NCBI GenBank assembly: GCA_003155565.1
Contig: PMDM01000266.1
Coordinates: forward strand, 729-8,120
Direction of reading: 5' to 3'
DNA: 7,392 nt
Source: Methylococcaceae bacterium
Lineage (GTDB): Bacteria; Pseudomonadota; Gammaproteobacteria; Methylococcales; Methylomonadaceae
Shown here: in pieces, positions 6,147 through 7,392 of the stretch
Numbering within the stretch: the stretch's first letter is position 1
Layout: every line of letters starts with the position of its first letter
Notes under the pieces: model-generated
What the model saw: only the letters and a program-made list of their open reading frames with translations
Told to the model about the DNA's origin: nothing
Databases searched by the model: none
Program-made: the position numbers and the translations under genes

Positions 6147-6253
6147 ACAGTTAGTTTGTAATAACGGACATTAAAAAATGGTATATATGCTGCGACTATT
6201 ACAGTTGCCAACATCGTCATATTTTCACTTTCAAGATTATCCGTAAGGGTATT
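6147..6253. other. Convergent intergenic region
   Basis: About 107 bases separate the ends of the ABC exporter (+) and the antiporter (-), which are transcribed towards each other. The stretch is AT-rich with an A6 run (6173-6178) and, at the antiporter end, T-rich sequence. I see no hairpin strong enough to call a terminator on either strand. Confidence 0.4.
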
Positions 6254-7392
6254 TTATTTTTTATCTGCCAAGCCCAACCAGCGTGCAAAAAACGGCAGGG
6301 AAAAGCCTTGAATCAGCACTGACGACACTACAATGAAACTGACGAGTACAAAAATCTCCCCTGCTTCTTTGAGGCCCGCTGCCAATGGAAAAGTAGCCAG
6401 TACAATCGGTACTGATCCACGCAGGCCAACCCAGGAAACCAACAACTTTTGTTTAAGTCCGATCTTTGCCCAAAACAAGCTCATAAACACACTGACTGGA
6501 CGTGCCACAAACATCAGAAACAAACTGATCACAATTGCTACTCCAGCCAGCGAAGGCAGTTCGGCCTTGTAAGGAACCGACAGCATGCCCAGCGTTAAAA
6601 ACATCACAATTTGCATTAGCCAAGCGAAACTGTCATGAAAAGCACCAATGTAGTTCTGATGAACCACTTCACGATTGCCTGCTACGAGACCGGCAACATA
6701 AACCGCTAAAAAACCATTGCCTTTTAGGAATGTGGCGCAGCTATAGGTCAATAACACCAATGCAATGGAAGCGATCGCATATAATCCGGCTGAACTTAAC
6801 TTCAGATGATTTAACAGCCAAACCATGAAGCGTCCCGCACTGTAGCCAATACCCAGGCCGATCACCAGTTGTAGAACCAAGAATACCAAGCCTTGAATCA
6901 GCGAAGCATCACCACTGCCTTTGGCGAAATTTAGCAAGGTGATAGTCAATAAGACCGCCATTGGATCGTTACTGCTCGATTCCAATTCTAATAAGGGTTG
7001 TAATTGGCCTTTTAACGATATGCTGCTGGAACGTAACACAGAGAAGACTGCAGCTGCATCGGTGGAAGAGACAATAGCTGCCAAAAGCAAGCCCTCGGCA
7101 AAGGTGATGCCATGGATACCGACGGAAAATGAACTGAACGATCCGAGCACAAACCAAGCAAAACTGCCTAATAACAACATGGTGATTAAAACGCCGAAAG
7201 TGGAAAGGCATAAGCCTTGCCACAGTATTGGGCGGATGCTCGCCCAGTGCGAATCGAGTCCCCCGGTAAACAAAATGAAAATAAGCGCAAAATCCCCGAT
7301 AAATTTGGCAATGTCTGGATTCTTAACTTCGAACACGCCAAATTCAGCTATCAACCAACCCGTTAAAAGAAAAAATAGCAATGAAGGTATTC
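6254..7392 (-). CDS. CPA1 cation/proton antiporter (NhaP2/CvrA-like), N-terminus cut by window edge
   Basis: An inner-membrane protein of the monovalent cation:proton antiporter-1 family, exchanging K+ or Na+ for H+. About 379 residues are visible. The frame is still open at 7392 (IPSLLFFLLTGWLIAE, matching the GIP...FLxxGxLxG start of helix 2), so roughly the first 30 residues lie outside and the TTG at 7381 is not a real start. Diagnostic motifs are LFTGGLDS, the STDAAAVFSVL helix, ESSSNDPMAVLLT with the Asn-Asp pair of the ion site (6965-6970), AWLMQIVMFLTLGML, and SWVGLRGSVPIVLA with the conserved Arg. Order and spacing match E. coli CvrA (NhaP2). The protein ends right after the last helix at GLADKK, so it lacks the ~170-residue C-terminal RCK_C-containing region of CvrA. 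Convergent with the ABC exporter; no operon partner is visible. Confidence 0.9.
   Translation of the reverse strand, partial: IPSLLFFLLTGWLIAEFGVFEVKNPDIAKFIGDFALIFILFTGGLDSHWASIRPILWQGLCLSTFGVLITMLLLGSFAWFVLGSFSSFSVGIHGITFAEGLLLAAIVSSTDAAAVFSVLRSSSISLKGQLQPLLELESSSNDPMAVLLTITLLNFAKGSGDASLIQGLVFLVLQLVIGLGIGYSAGRFMVWLLNHLKLSSAGLYAIASIALVLLTYSCATFLKGNGFLAVYVAGLVAGNREVVHQNYIGAFHDSFAWLMQIVMFLTLGMLSVPYKAELPSLAGVAIVISLFLMFVARPVSVFMSLFWAKIGLKQKLLVSWVGLRGSVPIVLATFPLAAGLKEAGEIFVLVSFIVVSSVLIQGFSLPFFARWLGLADKK

Overview
The window looks like a bacterial, probably gammaproteobacterial, chromosome segment of moderate GC. This rests on the style of the ABC exporter and of the CPA1 (NhaP2/CvrA-like) antiporter, and no marker gene fixes the taxon. 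There is no rRNA, tRNA, CRISPR array, transposase or integrase in the window.

Region 1 (1-2232, + strand) holds two adjacent genes of unknown function, 9 bases apart. Gene A runs in from the left edge and appears frame-broken near position 65. Gene B (about 300 aa) is split into two frames at a TTTGGGG heptamer near 1864-1870. I do not recognise either family.

Region 2 (2233-2747) is an AT-rich spacer with no convincing gene. Region 3 (2748-3919) has two small, self-contained genes with strong Shine-Dalgarno sites: a NAD(P)-binding Rossmann protein (NmrA/atypical SDR type) and a four-helix DUF1772 membrane protein. The heptamer GTTAGGC lies 18 and 25 bases before their start codons. An imperfect stem follows the first gene. 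Together these resemble integron gene cassettes, though the attC evidence is incomplete and no integrase is visible.

Region 4 (3920-4312) is non-coding and contains one clear 9-bp inverted repeat. Region 5 (4313-6146, + strand) is a complete-looking MsbA-related half ABC exporter, with one transmembrane domain plus one ATPase domain, broken by a single-base frameshift in its second membrane helix near 4604-4610.

Region 6 (6254-7392, - strand) is a convergent K+/H+-type CPA1 antiporter cut off at its N-terminus by the window edge. It stops right after the membrane domain, so it lacks the C-terminal regulatory (RCK_C) part found in E. coli CvrA.

The recurring theme is three apparent frameshifts, all at short G runs. 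Either the sequence has base-count errors in such runs, or the locus is decaying, or (best case at 1864-1870) one is a programmed -1 frameshift.
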